Positions 7,774 to 18,000 of a stretch of DNA of 64,000 nt are shown here, one piece after another (position 1 is the first letter of the stretch; each line of letters starts with the position of its first letter). Both the position numbers and the translations under genes were made by a program. The DNA is from Holtiella tumoricola. GTDB lineage: Bacteria; Bacillota; Clostridia; Lachnospirales; Cellulosilyticaceae. The stretch lies in NCBI RefSeq assembly GCF_027857615.1, contig NZ_JAQIFT010000008.1:20598-84597 (forward strand), given 5' to 3'. Below the pieces are notes generated by a model. The model was not told where the DNA came from. It ran no database searches and saw only the letters and a list, made by a program, of their open reading frames with translations.

Positions 7774-10700
7774 TTATTGTACTAATTCCCATGAATCATC
7801 ACTACCTGGCTCTGTATTAGTCCACCATTTTGCTCTGTATTGTACACCTTGGTAAGTTACAATATCTCCTGCAACATAAGCATTACCTGGTATGTATCCT
7901 TGATTATTTTCTTCACCTTCATCACCTTCTAATCCCCAAGATGAATCGCTACCTGGTGTTGAATTAGTCCACCATTTTGCTACATATGTTTTACCATTGT
8001 ATACAACACGGTCACCTTCTACATATGTTTTACCTGGAATATAATCTTGGCTTCCATCTGGGTTAGTTTCTATCTTTGCTTCCCATACGTCTGACTGACC
8101 TGGTATATCCCCTTTTGTCCACCATTTTGCTGTATACTCTTTGCCGTTGTACATCACCTTATCACCAGCATTGTAAATTTCTTCTGGGTTATATGTATTA
8201 TTAGGATCTGGTTTTTCTTTTACAACTACTGTTCTTGTTGCTGTTGCTTCTAATCCTTTTGAATCTGATACTGTATATACAAGTTTATATGTTCCTGCTA
8301 CTTCTGTATCTACTATTCCACTCACTTTAATAGTAGCTGTTAAATCACCATCTTCTGCATCTGTTGCTGTTACACCCTCCATTGCATCAAATGTATCACC
8401 TACTGTAAGCGTCATATCTTTTACACCATGAATAACTGGTTTAGTATTAGCCTTTTCTTCTACTACTACAATTCTTGTTGCTGTTGCTTCTAATCCTTCT
8501 GAGTCTGATACTCTGTATACAAGCTCATATGTCCCTGCTACTTCTGTATCTACTGCTCCACTTACTTTAATAGCAGATGTTAAATCACCATCTTCTTTAT
8601 CTGTTGCTGTTACACCTTCCATTGCATCAAATGTGTCACCTACTGTAAGCTTCACATCTTTTACCCCATGGATTTGTGGTCTAGCATTCACTTTTTCTTC
8701 TACTATTACACTTCTTGTAGCAATTGTTTCTAATTCTTCTGAGTCTGATACTGTGTACACAAGCTCATAAGTCCCTACTACTTCTGTATCTACTACTTCA
8801 TTTACTTTAATCGCAGATGTTAAATCACCATCTTCTTTATCTGTTGCTGTTACACCTTCCATTGCATCAAATGTGTCACCTACTGTAAGGGTTACATCTT
8901 GTACACCATGGATAACTGGTTTTGTATTTGCTTGTGGTATTTCACCTGTACCAAAACCTTTAAAGATATTTGTAAATGCATATTGACTTGGAACACCTTG
9001 ATTATTTTCAAGTTGTGCATCTCTGTTCATTGACCAGAATGATGTCATGCCAATTCCTTTTTCAATTGCATGATCAACAACTAGCTGTGCCCACTCAGTT
9101 GTAAAGATTGGGTGTGCTTGTCCTTCAAATCCAATTGAAGGTGTTGTTCCTAATTTTGCATAAGCTTCTTCATCTGTTAATGTTACACCTACAAAACGTT
9201 TATAGTAATCTTTTAATTGGTCTTTTGTACTATCTACTGCACGAAGTGAACCTGTACCATAATTTTCTCCTGGTAAAAGTGTTGCCTCACCATAGCACAT
9301 AGTCATTAAGTTAACTACACTTACTTCTACACCTTCTGCAAGGTATGCTTCTAACACACCTAAACCATCACTTGTTAAACCACTTGGAAGCACTGCTAAT
9401 GTGAGTACAATTTCTACGCCTGTAGCATCTTGTACTTTTTTGATTGCTTTAGCATTTATAATATTTTGTTGTTTATTTTGTGCAGAACCTTCAATATCTA
9501 AGTCAAGTCTTGTAAGTCCATACCCTGTTACAAGGTCCATATATGTATTGGTAAGAACATCTACATCTTGTGTCGCTTGCCAGAACGCTGTACCTACTAA
9601 ACCACCGAGAGAAATAGTTACATCTCCTCCCATTTTACGAAGTTCTTTAATAGATTGTTTAATTCCCATGTATTGAGAGTTATCCGGAGCAGCTTCGCTT
9701 AATACTTGGTGTCCGCCCCATCCCCATACAAGCTTACCATCCTTAATTTGTCCACCTACGGATTGGATGAATCCAAGATTGAAGAACTTAACATCTGTAT
9801 CTTCTGCAATTTTAACAAGGTTTGGTGCACCATTATTACCATATCCTGGTTTTGTTACCCATGCTGCCATATCTACGAAAGGTGCATTTACTTGTACTGG
9901 CCACATAATACCTTCCCCTACACCAAAATCACTTCCTGGAATCTCTGGTACTGTTACTTCTTCTACTACCACTTGTCTTGATGCTTCTGCTTCTAAGCCT
10001 TCGCAATCTGCTACTCTATAAGTTAATGTATATGTTCCTACATGAGTAGTATCTACATCACCTTCAACTTGAATAAGATGTGTTAAATCACCATCTTCTT
10101 TATCTGTTGCTGTTACACCTGCCATTGTATCAAATGTGCTACCTACTTTAACTATTACATCATTGATACCTTTTAATTCTGGTGCTTGGTTAGGTTTTTT
10201 CGCTGCAATAGTAATTGTTCTTTCTACTACAGTTTCTAATCCTTCACTATCTACTACTTTATAAGTTAATGTATATGTACCTTCTATTTCTGTATTTACG
10301 CTACCCTCAACAGTTACAACATGTGTTAAATCACCATCTTCTTTATCACGTGCTGTTACACCCAGCATTGCGTCAAATGTATCACCTACTGTAATGGTTT
10401 TATTCTCAGCTCCATGGATAACTGGTGCTTGATTTACTTGTTCTGTAGATCCATAGATTGTTTGACGTTTAATCTCTTTACCTTGTTTATTTAAACGTTG
10501 TGCAAGCTCAATACTTTCAATGCCACTTACATCTTCTACTGGTCCATTTGCTTTTAATCTAAAAGTATAAGTTCCACCAGCTTCAATTTGACGTGCATCA
10601 TATACACTACTTAAATCTACAACTGTGTATTCACCTTCTTGTGTAACTGTACCAGCTTTATAATCTCCACTTGTTAATGGACCGTTTACATGTTTAATAT

Positions 10701-12300
10701 AAAACTTTGGAAGGGTAATGGTTTCTGCCATTTTTTCTGTCGCACTAAGTACTGTATTGCTTTCTTCTAGTACTTCATTATTCTTGATAGTGATTTCATA
10801 ACCACCTGTATTTCCCCAAGACTCCATATAAGGTGTAAGTGTTACTGTAATATCTAAATCCGCATATACAATCTCATATTGTGGAAGTACTGCATTGCCA
10901 TAAAGTCCTTGTTTAGTAGCCTTTGTAAGTTCATCACGTTTGCTAGATCTAGTTGGTGCATCCATAGATGCCATCCATGCAATCATACCACCCAAATCAT
11001 TTTCATTTACGTAGTTTGCTTTTTCTGTAATTGAACGTACATTATCATAAGTAAAGAACGCTCCCGTTTGTTCACTGTATAAGTATGGCGCCTTCGCTTC
11101 ATCGTCCCAGTATTCTTTAAGTCCTGGATAAGCTGTTTTAAGCTTGTCTAAGTTTCTATAAGCCCATACACCAGAACGGCGTCCACCATCTCCCATTGTT
11201 ATAGGTGAATCATTTGCTGCACCTCTTGACGGTGTAAAGTCAGCATCTTTTCCTACAATTGCCGCTTCACCAAAGAGACCTGGATTACTTGGATCTGTTC
11301 CTCCAGAAACCTTTTCCCATCCACGTGTGTAGTATGCAGCTCCAACAACTAATTTTTCTGCTGGTGCACCTTCTCCAATCATATACTGTACTGCTTCATC
11401 AATCGTATACTTTCTATCTTTATATGGATCATTTGAATTTGGATAAAGGCCCGCTTGATGTCCACTAATCTCATCAAATGCACCACGCATATCATATGTC
11501 ATTAAATTACCAAAGTCGATAATCTCAAACATTCTTTGTACATCTACACCTGTAGCTAATTTATCTTGTGATGCTGGAAGTGCTACTGATAATTCATACT
11601 CTTTTCCAAGTTCTACTTCTTTTATATTAAGTGCCTCTCTAATATCTTCTAATAATAAGATATAGTTTTCTCTATCATCTGGTCTTGCGTTTGGTGTACC
11701 CTCATCATTTTTGTTATCTACAGTATCTGCTTCACGTACAAATGCTGGATACTCCCAGTCAATATCTACAAAGTCCATATTGGTATACTCTACGAACTTA
11801 ACGATATTCTCTACAAATTTTGCTCTTTTAGCTGGGTTTGCTGCCACTTCTGAGAAATCTCCTGATTTTGACCATCCACCAATAGAAACTCCAATTTTTA
11901 AGTTTGGATTTTGCGCACGTAACTCCACTAATGCTGGAAGAATACCCGCACTAATATCTCCCCAAGTTACCCCTGGTTGTCCTAATGGATTTCCTATTGC
12001 TGCATCTTTGTCTGTAAAGATTAAATTACCTTGGTTATCAAAATCTAGGAATGCAAAATTCAAATGTGTTAACTGATCTGCTGGAATATCTTGTGGATAG
12101 AAATTCCCTTGTCCTCCCCATACAGACCAATCTCCATAATACATAACATTTCTTTTTGTATTTGCTTGACTCTTATACTCAAAACTACTTGTTTCTAATG
12201 CTTGTAACTGTACTGGATTTGTGATTACCATACCCCCAAGAACCATTGCTAATGTAGAAACTAATGCTGCTCTACTCATGAATCTTTTAAATAATTTCAT
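7774..12300 (-). CDS. Secreted multidomain chitinase with two GH18 domains
   Basis: 1508-residue extracellular enzyme. Order: signal peptide (1-35); GH18 catalytic domain 1 (about 50-465, motif DFVDIDWEYP near 176-185, intact DxxDxDxE); a beta-rich possible carbohydrate-binding region (about 480-620); two 80-residue Ig-like DUF5011 repeats (about 625-785); GH18 domain 2 of the ChiD-like type (about 798-1117, motif LDLDIEG near 933-939); three more DUF5011 repeats (about 1125-1360); and three CBM5/12 chitin-binding modules (about 1372-1508, each with a KWWT core). Both catalytic motifs look intact, so combined endo- and exo-type action on chitin is plausible. Its 5' region has a TATAAT -10 but no good -35, suggesting activator control. 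No anchoring motif or dockerin is seen, so it is probably released. Confidence 0.93.
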   Translation of the reverse strand: MKLFKRFMSRAALVSTLAMVLGGMVITNPVQLQALETSSFEYKSQANTKRNVMYYGDWSVWGGQGNFYPQDIPADQLTHLNFAFLDFDNQGNLIFTDKDAAIGNPLGQPGVTWGDISAGILPALVELRAQNPNLKIGVSIGGWSKSGDFSEVAANPAKRAKFVENIVKFVEYTNMDFVDIDWEYPAFVREADTVDNKNDEGTPNARPDDRENYILLLEDIREALNIKEVELGKEYELSVALPASQDKLATGVDVQRMFEIIDFGNLMTYDMRGAFDEISGHQAGLYPNSNDPYKDRKYTIDEAVQYMIGEGAPAEKLVVGAAYYTRGWEKVSGGTDPSNPGLFGEAAIVGKDADFTPSRGAANDSPITMGDGGRRSGVWAYRNLDKLKTAYPGLKEYWDDEAKAPYLYSEQTGAFFTYDNVRSITEKANYVNENDLGGMIAWMASMDAPTRSSKRDELTKATKQGLYGNAVLPQYEIVYADLDITVTLTPYMESWGNTGGYEITIKNNEVLEESNTVLSATEKMAETITLPKFYIKHVNGPLTSGDYKAGTVTQEGEYTVVDLSSVYDARQIEAGGTYTFRLKANGPVEDVSGIESIELAQRLNKQGKEIKRQTIYGSTEQVNQAPVIHGAENKTITVGDTFDAMLGVTARDKEDGDLTHVVTVEGSVNTEIEGTYTLTYKVVDSEGLETVVERTITIAAKKPNQAPELKGINDVIVKVGSTFDTMAGVTATDKEDGDLTHLIQVEGDVDTTHVGTYTLTYRVADCEGLEAEASRQVVVEEVTVPEIPGSDFGVGEGIMWPVQVNAPFVDMAAWVTKPGYGNNGAPNLVKIAEDTDVKFFNLGFIQSVGGQIKDGKLVWGWGGHQVLSEAAPDNSQYMGIKQSIKELRKMGGDVTISLGGLVGTAFWQATQDVDVLTNTYMDLVTGYGLTRLDLDIEGSAQNKQQNIINAKAIKKVQDATGVEIVLTLAVLPSGLTSDGLGVLEAYLAEGVEVSVVNLMTMCYGEATLLPGENYGTGSLRAVDSTKDQLKDYYKRFVGVTLTDEEAYAKLGTTPSIGFEGQAHPIFTTEWAQLVVDHAIEKGIGMTSFWSMNRDAQLENNQGVPSQYAFTNIFKGFGTGEIPQANTKPVIHGVQDVTLTVGDTFDAMEGVTATDKEDGDLTSAIKVNEVVDTEVVGTYELVYTVSDSEELETIATRSVIVEEKVNARPQIHGVKDVKLTVGDTFDAMEGVTATDKEDGDLTSAIKVSGAVDTEVAGTYELVYRVSDSEGLEATATRIVVVEEKANTKPVIHGVKDMTLTVGDTFDAMEGVTATDAEDGDLTATIKVSGIVDTEVAGTYKLVYTVSDSKGLEATATRTVVVKEKPDPNNTYNPEEIYNAGDKVMYNGKEYTAKWWTKGDIPGQSDVWEAKIETNPDGSQDYIPGKTYVEGDRVVYNGKTYVAKWWTNSTPGSDSSWGLEGDEGEENNQGYIPGNAYVAGDIVTYQGVQYRAKWWTNTEPGSDDSWELVQ
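8215..8935. repeat. Three in-frame 240-bp tandem repeats (Ig-like domains)
   Basis: Three consecutive copies of about 240 bp, recognisable by the recurring segment with GTTGCTGTTACACC near 8362, 8602 and 8842. They encode the three DUF5011 domains before the chitin-binding modules. Copies are highly similar at DNA level, which implies recent duplication or homogenisation. Two more diverged copies lie at about 9950-10430. Confidence 0.85.
9950..10430. repeat. Two further 240-bp Ig-like repeats
   Basis: Two in-frame copies encoding DUF5011 domains between the first GH18 region and the second GH18 domain. They share the CACCATCTTCTTTATC segment and the ACCTACT segment with the downstream set but are more diverged. 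Confidence 0.7.
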
Positions 12301-12412
12301 TATTTATTTCCTCCTTATATTTTATCTCTATATTTTTTATTTATATTTTTATATTAGATACTCTTTTATGTCTTATATTCGTTTTAATCACGGTTTAAGT
12401 TATGATAATTTT

Positions 12413-12479
12413 ATTATAGGTACTCTATTTGTCCCTTGTCTATGTCACTAATGTCCCTCATTTATATCCCTTTTGTCCC
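12413..12479 (-). promoter_or_regulatory. Chitinase promoter with GGGACA repeats
   Basis: Minus-strand -10 TATAAT at 12413-12418. The -35 position reads AGACAA, a poor match. GGGACA occurs at 12430-12435, 12452-12457 and 12474-12479, spaced exactly 22 nt, with related hexamers TAGACA, GTGACA and GGGATA between. Two helical turns between sites upstream of a weak -35 suggests binding of an activator on one face of the DNA. Confidence 0.5.
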
Positions 12480-12511
12480 GACTTCAAAGGACATCCTTTT
12501 AATGAACACAT

Positions 12512-12570
12512 AAAAAAAGCTAGTTTAAGCATCTGTCTGCGTATAACAGATTGCCTAAACTAGCTTTTAT
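12512..12570 (-). terminator. pflB terminator
   Basis: Stem AAAAGCTAGTTTA (12515-12527) with TAAACTAGCTTTT (12556-12568), extended inward by GCATCTG/CAGATTGC pairing, with a T-run on the minus strand. It lies 16 nt past the pflB stop. Confidence 0.88.
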
Positions 12571-12585
12571 TACTTTAATATTCTA

Positions 12586-14808
12586 TTACATTCTTTCGTG
12601 GAATGTTCTACTGATAACGTCTAATTGTTGTTCTCTTGTTAATTTGATGAAGTTAACTGCATAACCTGATACACGAATTGTTAATTGTGGGTATTTTTCT
12701 GGATGATCCATAGCATCTAATAAAAGATCTTTATGAAGAACGTTTACGTTGATGTGTTGTCCTGTTTGGCCAAAGTAACCATCTAAAATACCTACCATGT
12801 TGTGTACACGTTCTTCTGGTGTTTTCCCTAATGTTTGTGGTACTAATGAGAATGTGTATGAAATACCATCTTGTGCATGTTCGAATGGAATTTTTGCTAC
12901 TGAACTACATGCTGCAAGTACACCTTTTGTTTCTCTACCATTCATTGGATTAGCCCCTGGTGAGAATGGTACACCTGCTTTACGTCCATCTGGTGTAGCC
13001 CCTGTTTTCTTACCATATACAACGTTTGATGTAATAGTAAGAACAGATTGTGTGTATGTTGAATTTCTGTATGGTGTATGTCTTCTGATTTTTTCCATGA
13101 AATCTTTTGTAAGCATTACAGCAATGTCATCTACACGATCATCATTGTTACCGTATGCTGGGTATTCCCCTTCGATTTCAAAGTCAATTGCAATACCTTG
13201 TTCATTTCTGATTGGTCTAACTTTTGTATGTTTGATAGCTGATAATGAGTCAGCTGCTACTGCAAGACCTGCTATACCACATGCCATAGTACGGAATACT
13301 TCTGTATCATGAAGTGCCATTTCAATTCTTTCATAGCAGTATTTATCATGCATGTAGTGAATGATATTAAGTGCATCTGTGTAAGTTTTTGCAAGCCAAT
13401 CTGTAGCAATTTCGAAGTTTTTCATAACTTTATCGTAATCTAAAACTTCATCTGTCATAGGTTCGATACCTGGAATAACAGCAACACCTGCTTTTTCATC
13501 TACCCCACCGTTAATTGCGTAAAGTACAGCTTTTGCAAGGTTTGCACGTGCACCGAAGAATTGCATTTGTTTACCAATTCTCATTGGAGATACACAACAA
13601 GCAATACCATAGTCATCACCAAATTGCGGTCTCATTAAATCATCACTTTCATATTGGATAGCTGAAGTATCAATAGATACTTTTGCACAGAAATCTTTGT
13701 ATCCTTGAGGGAATTTTTCACTCCAAAGTACAGTTAAGTTTGGTTCTGGAGATGGTCCAATATTGTAAAGTGTGTGTAAGTAACGGAAGCTATTTTTAGT
13801 TACAAGTGAAGCACTTCCATCTTCTAAGATACCACCAAGTGATTCTGTAACCCATGTTGGATCACCTGAGAATAAATCATTGTATTCTGGTGTTCTAAGG
13901 AATCTGATGATACGAAGTTTCATAATGAATTGGTCAATAATTTCTTGTGCTTCTTTTTCTGTAATAATACCTTCTTTAATATCTCTTTCTGCATAAATAT
14001 CAAGGAATGTACTTGTTCTACCAATTGACATTGCTGCACCATTTTGCTCTTTTGTTGCTGCAAGGTATGCAAGATATAACCATTGTGTTGCTTCTTGGAA
14101 GTTATTAGCTGGTCTTGATAAATCAAATCCGTACATTTCACCTAGTTGTTTAAGTTCTTTAAAAGCTTTTACTTGTTCTGCTATCTCTTCGCAATCTCTT
14201 ATTGTCTCAGCTGTAAAGATTGTAGATTTAGCTTCTTTATCTTTAAGTTTTTCTTCGATTAATCTGTCTACCCCATATAGTGCTACTCTTCTGTAGTCAC
14301 CAATGATACGTCCACGTCCGTATGCATCTGGAAGACCTGTTACGATACCTACTTTTCTAGCTTTACGGATATCTGCATTGTATACATCAAATACACCTTC
14401 ATTATGTGTTTTTCTGTATTTTGTGAAGATCTCTTTCATTTCAGGTTCAATTTCATAGTCATATGAATTTAAAGCAGTCTCAACAGTTCTAATACCACCA
14501 AATGGTTGTACTGAACGAACAAGTGGCTCTTCTGTTTGTAAACCTACTACTTTTTCTAAATCTTTATTGATGTAACCTGCATTGTGTGAAATGATTGTTG
14601 AAATTGTTTTTGTATCTACAAAACAACCTCTTTCTCTTTCTTTCACCATAAGCTCACTAAGTTGTTCCCAAAGTTTTGTTGTATTTTCTGTAGGGCCTTC
14701 TAAGAAACTTGCATCCCCTGTGTACTCTGTATAGTTGTTAACGATGAAATCTCTTACATCTACTGATTCATTCCATTTACCTGTCTTAAAGTTTCTCCAT
14801 TGATTCAT
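12586..14808 (-). CDS. pflB: Formate C-acetyltransferase (pyruvate formate-lyase)
   Basis: 740-residue glycyl-radical enzyme converting pyruvate and CoA to acetyl-CoA and formate in the cytoplasm, central to mixed-acid fermentation. Catalytic pair Cys404-Cys405 sits in GIACCVSPM, and the radical site is Gly715 in RVSGYAV near the C-terminus. Length and motifs match true PflB rather than glycerol or choline lyases. The ATG at 14808 (MNQWRNFKTG) has AGGAG nine nt upstream; the longer frame from 14862 adds 18 residues that include the promoter palindrome and is rejected. The activating enzyme gene pflA, often adjacent, is not in this window. Confidence 0.96.
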   Translation of the reverse strand: MNQWRNFKTGKWNESVDVRDFIVNNYTEYTGDASFLEGPTENTTKLWEQLSELMVKERERGCFVDTKTISTIISHNAGYINKDLEKVVGLQTEEPLVRSVQPFGGIRTVETALNSYDYEIEPEMKEIFTKYRKTHNEGVFDVYNADIRKARKVGIVTGLPDAYGRGRIIGDYRRVALYGVDRLIEEKLKDKEAKSTIFTAETIRDCEEIAEQVKAFKELKQLGEMYGFDLSRPANNFQEATQWLYLAYLAATKEQNGAAMSIGRTSTFLDIYAERDIKEGIITEKEAQEIIDQFIMKLRIIRFLRTPEYNDLFSGDPTWVTESLGGILEDGSASLVTKNSFRYLHTLYNIGPSPEPNLTVLWSEKFPQGYKDFCAKVSIDTSAIQYESDDLMRPQFGDDYGIACCVSPMRIGKQMQFFGARANLAKAVLYAINGGVDEKAGVAVIPGIEPMTDEVLDYDKVMKNFEIATDWLAKTYTDALNIIHYMHDKYCYERIEMALHDTEVFRTMACGIAGLAVAADSLSAIKHTKVRPIRNEQGIAIDFEIEGEYPAYGNNDDRVDDIAVMLTKDFMEKIRRHTPYRNSTYTQSVLTITSNVVYGKKTGATPDGRKAGVPFSPGANPMNGRETKGVLAACSSVAKIPFEHAQDGISYTFSLVPQTLGKTPEERVHNMVGILDGYFGQTGQHINVNVLHKDLLLDAMDHPEKYPQLTIRVSGYAVNFIKLTREQQLDVISRTFHERM

Positions 14809-14846
14809 AATTTGCAGCTCCTGTCTATGTAAAGTAATTTGCACTT

Positions 14847-14861
14847 TGTATACTGTATACA
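14847..14861. promoter_or_regulatory. Palindromic operator candidate in pflB 5' region
   Basis: TGTATACTGTATACA is a perfect palindrome around one central base. It lies about 15 nt downstream of the pflB -10 and 38 nt upstream of the start codon. That position would suit a repressor acting as a roadblock; the binding protein is unknown. Confidence 0.45.
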
Positions 14862-14877
14862 CGCTTTCGATGAATTA

Positions 14878-14906
14878 AATATAACACACTTTATAAACTT
14901 AATCAA
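14878..14906 (-). promoter_or_regulatory. pflB promoter
   Basis: Minus strand TTGATT (14901-14906), 17-nt spacer, TATATT (14878-14883). Predicted start near 14870, giving a leader of about 60 nt. Confidence 0.6.
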
Positions 14907-15030
14907 TAATAATTATTAAATAATTTATATTTTGTTCTATTATTTTTTATCATATAATATAAAACATGATTTATTCTTAGTAATCAGCTGAAATACCTTA
15001 TAATGAAACACTCCTCTAAACACACATAAT

Positions 15031-15063
15031 AAAAGGCTATGTAACTTTCTCGTTACATAGCCT
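15031..15063 (-). terminator. Terminator of the GH2 gene
   Basis: AGGCTATGTAAC and GTTACATAGCCT form a perfect 12-bp stem with a six-base loop, followed by TTTTATTAT on the minus strand. Confidence 0.88.
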
Positions 15064-15072
15064 CACTTATTT

Positions 15073-18000
15073 CTATTGATAATGAACTTGATATGTTCTT
15101 GTCTTTGTTACATCACCATTTTCAGGTATGATTTCTATAGTAGTAATACCATCTTTATCTAATGCTGGTACGATTGTCACATTAGCATGTTTTGTTGCTT
15201 CAACATATACCTTAGGCATATTGCCGTCTTGTATTTTATAAGTACTGTTTAAAGACTCATCAAATGTATCTATAATGTTATGATCATCTAATTCAATCTT
15301 TGCCACTTCATAGCTATCATAAGCGATCGCTTCTTTACCATACACTTCTAACTCTGTAATGGCAATCCCTTTCATACCTGCTTTTTTCTTCATATTTAAA
15401 CGAATTGCATAAGTGCTAACTGTATCAAAGCTAAAGCTATTCATTTCTCCTGCACCTACATGTTCTGTATTAGGAGCTACATGCTCTACAGCTCTCCAGT
15501 TATTAGAATCTGCTAAGTCTCCTTCTACAACATGACCAAATTTGCTAGGGATACCTGGTTCTTCATTTGGCACATAATATTCAATAGTAAAGCTTTCTGG
15601 TGAGCTTACACCATGGTCTTCAAAGAATCCTACTTTTATGGTATCAATATAGCGTTTTGTAATATTACCACCTTCTGCAAAGAGAATACCTACCCAGTCC
15701 TCATCTCTACCTTCTACTTGCCAGTTACTCCATCTATTATGACTCTCCACGTCAAAAGCAATAACTGTATCATTGACTGTTGCAATGTTATCTCTTGACC
15801 CTTCTGCATCATTTGTGAAGGATGCAAGCGCTGCTGGGAATTCAGAGCCAGTCCATTGTTTTGCATAGTTCATACTTGTTTTAACCGATGATTTATCATC
15901 TGTAATTCTTATACTTGCCTCTACTGTTTGAGAACTTCCTTCTATTATTCCTACAACTGTTGCTTCTCCTACTTTGGTATAATCTACACCACTTTGATCC
16001 CATTTAACTTGTTTTTCTTCTTTTGCACCATCACTATAATAAACATTTACCTTTTCTGGAAGTGTTGCTGGAATATACGTAACTGTAGCTACTGATACAG
16101 CCTGTACCCCAATGATTCCTCTAATTGTCACTACTGCACAAGCTTTAAGATTTTGTCCCTCTACTGTTCCTAGTACTTCAAATTGGTTATAGTACATGCA
16201 TTGTTCTTTTTCAATTGGCGCCCATTCAACTTGGATTGAATCTGGTGCTCCTACATTAAACTTTGCTCTAATTGTTTTTGGTAGTATTGGAACTTCTCCT
16301 ACTTGCGCTGTTACTCGAACTGGAGCAAAGGCAGTAACCTGTTTTTCTATACCTTCTTGTTTAATCTCTTGTTCTTGTAGATCATAACCTAAGCCTTTTG
16401 GCATTTCACACGCCATAGTCATCACACTCACTTCATCAGTTACAAGACCTTCTGATAATGCTTTTAAGGTAAAGTTACCAGCTTGAGTAGTAGATTGTAC
16501 GATAACAAGTGCCTTTCCATTAAAGGCTTTACGTTTCCATGTTCCATCTACTTGTTCTTGATAACGTTCATGGCTAATTGGATTACCATTATCTACACCT
16601 ACAATTCTACCTTCACCACTAAGCTCAAAGATTACTTCATTGTCTGCTGTTGGTACGAAATTCCCTTTAGCATCTACTACATCTACTGTAATATAGCAAA
16701 GGTCTTCTCCATTTGCTTTGATGTTTGTTCTATCTGTATGTAATTGAATACCATATGCTTTATCTGCTGTTACAATGGTTTGCTCTGCTACTACTTCACC
16801 TTGATTATTTTTTGCAAGCGCTTGAATAGTTGTACCTGGTACATAAGTATAATCAAGTCTCCATTCTAGGTAAAGCTTGTCACTTGTTTCTGAGAGCTGT
16901 TGATATTTAAACCCATAGTCTGTTTCCATCTGAGCAAATGATTGAGTACCTTGGCTTACACCATTAATTACAAGCTCAATATGTGGCGCATTTGAATATA
17001 CTCTTAAAGGAATTTTACCATCTGCTCCTGTTACGTTATTTCTTAAGGTTTCATCTTCAAAGTTCCAATGAGGAAGAATGTGTACCATCGGGCTTACCTC
17101 TAAGTTTTTCCATACACTTTGGTAAAGGTAATAATCATCTTTTGGGAAACCTGCAGTATCTACTATTCCAAAATATGAGCTCTTTGGTGATAAGCTATGT
17201 CCAGGCCCACCTGTATTATGCCATGGTGTAGGTTCACCAATGTAGTCAAAACCTGTCCATATAAACTGACCTGCTACAAACTTACGATCTCTATCTTGAA
17301 TCCATGCACGGCTTGCAGTTGCTCCCCACGCTACATGGTCATTATCATAAGAGGATTGTTGGTAATCTGCATGTTCTCCTGAATCATGGCTTCCTATTGT
17401 ATCAGGATGACTATAAACTCCTCTTGATTTAGTTGCTGATGAAGTTTCAGAACCATAGATTGCCCAGTCTGGATGTTTTGCATGAATTGTATCATAGTTG
17501 CCTTCTGCGTAATTAAAGCCTACAGTATCTTGTACCTCAGCTATATCCTCATGACCACCTTCTCCTGTGCCAAATCTAAATTTATCAGCACCTTGTGTAA
17601 TGCCTCTAGTTGGGTCTACTTCTGCTACCCATTTCTTCATGTTTTTGATTGTTTCAAGGGAACGTTCATCTCCTGAAGCTTCGCTTACTTCATTTCCTAC
17701 AGACCATTTAATAATACATGGGAAGTTACGTCCTCTCTTTACCATACGTTTGAGGTCAAACTCTGCCCAAGTTACTGTATTTCCCCCTTCTGGATGACTA
17801 CTAGAGCCTTGGCTAAAGAAGCGTCCAAGGTCATATTGTTTCTTGCCCCAATACCATGTATCAAAAGCTTCATCAATAACCATAAGTCCCTTCTCATCAC
17901 ATATTCTAAGAAGTTCATCTGCTGCAGGGTTATGGGTTACACGTATTGCATTAGCTCCCATCTCTTGCATAATTTCCATCTGACGTTCTATTGCACGTGT

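Noticed and set aside
9401..12076. Plus-strand open frames inside the chitinase gene
   Set aside because: Composition-driven shadows opposite repeated coding sequence; no start signals.
12221..12451. Plus-strand 76-residue ORF upstream of the chitinase gene
   Set aside because: Runs antisense through the signal peptide region and promoter; low-complexity aromatic composition and no ribosome site.
14809..14862. Longer start for pflB
   Set aside because: The extension encodes non-family residues and includes the promoter-proximal palindrome; AGGAG supports the start at 14808.
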